A stretch of DNA of 64,000 bases from Bacteroidota bacterium. GTDB lineage: Bacteria; Bacteroidota; Ignavibacteria; Ignavibacteriales; Ignavibacteriaceae. Of the stretch, positions 63,926 to 64,000 are shown piece by piece. How positions within the stretch are numbered: position 1 is the stretch's first letter; every line of letters starts with the position of its first letter. Below the pieces are notes generated by a model that saw nothing but the letters and a program-made list of their open reading frames with translations, searched no databases and was not told where the DNA came from. The position numbers were made by a program, and so were the translations under genes. Where the stretch lies: positions 1-64,000 of the forward strand of contig JACZTL010000008.1 in NCBI GenBank assembly GCA_022573715.1, read 5' to 3'.

Positions 63926-64000
63926 ATACTAATAAAACAAATATCTTATTAAGAAAATAATTATTATTCAAAGATAATTTGAAAAGGGGAAAAATAATCA

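Overview
The window reads as chromosome of a low-G+C, non-photosynthetic bacterium of the Bacteroidota/Chlorobi superphylum, most likely Ignavibacteria. The pointers are two (both broken) type IX secretion C-terminal sorting domains of the NPFNPST...KIYDxxGxxV kind, a Bacteroidota-type MreBCD/PBP2/RodA cluster following purN-purH, a DUF2851 gene, weak or absent Shine-Dalgarno sequences, and frequent TTG start codons. The placement is inference from gene content; there is no rRNA gene here, and I found no tRNA or CRISPR array.

Layout. 0-4.5 kb: an AhpD-like protein, a GNAT acetyltransferase, a large secreted Asp-box (BNR) protein broken into three pieces by frameshifts, and a small lipoprotein, all on the minus strand. 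4.6-6.9 kb: arsenic cluster arsR-arsM-arsC plus a YgjP-type metalloprotease. 6.9-7.6 kb: a gene graveyard with REP-like hairpins, a 92-bp fossil copy of the umuD leader found again at 55.7 kb, and a dead T9SS sorting domain. 7.6-16.5 kb: asnS, then half of a complex I operon (nuoJKLM, an NhaD/CitMHS-like antiporter, a small unknown gene, nuoN). 16.5-21.1 kb: nnr, vanZ-like, tonB-like, nusB and a UMF1-type MFS protein. 21.2-25.5 kb: a structured leader with an intrinsic terminator, then a molybdenum-cofactor operon (CMD-family protein, half-size chromate transporter, moaA, moaC, moeA, mobA). 25.5-28.6 kb: palindromic spacer, a YefM/YoeB toxin-antitoxin pair between short direct repeats, an orphan secreted protein and a coiled-coil RmuC-like protein. 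28.6-30.2 kb: a Sel1-repeat protein. 30.5-42.7 kb: pyrG, purN, purH, mreB, mreC, mreD, PBP2, rodA, a dcd fossil, pyrF, an unknown gene and a DUF2851 gene. 42.7-45 kb: bifunctional nuclease-like gene and etfAB on the minus strand. 45.1-48.9 kb: clpS, typA, pepD. 48.9-52.7 kb: a carboxypeptidase-like regulatory-domain protein, a decayed YgaP-like gene, a NYN/LOTUS protein and an NmrA-like protein.

52.9-58.6 kb is the most accessory part. It is bracketed by inverted 47-nt repeats and is visibly richer in G+C around 53.2-55.3 kb. It carries an octaheme hydroxylamine-oxidoreductase-like cytochrome c translationally coupled to an unrecognised, internally duplicated membrane protein with three repeated histidines per half. 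I consider this pair the best candidate for an undescribed system. Next comes an SOS-type cassette umuD-umuC-SRAP. 59.1-63.9 kb holds an ALDH, an acetolactate-synthase-like ThDP enzyme and a saccharopine-dehydrogenase-family protein, all minus strand. They plausibly serve lysine/aminoadipate catabolism, and a perfect 8-3-8 inverted repeat lies upstream.

How the genes work together: complex I Nuo subunits, EtfAB and the HAO-like pair are electron-transfer functions. The Moco genes would supply molybdoenzymes encoded elsewhere. pyrG, purN, purH and pyrF are nucleotide synthesis next to cell-elongation genes. Arsenic is apparently handled by reduction and methylation with no efflux pump in the cluster.
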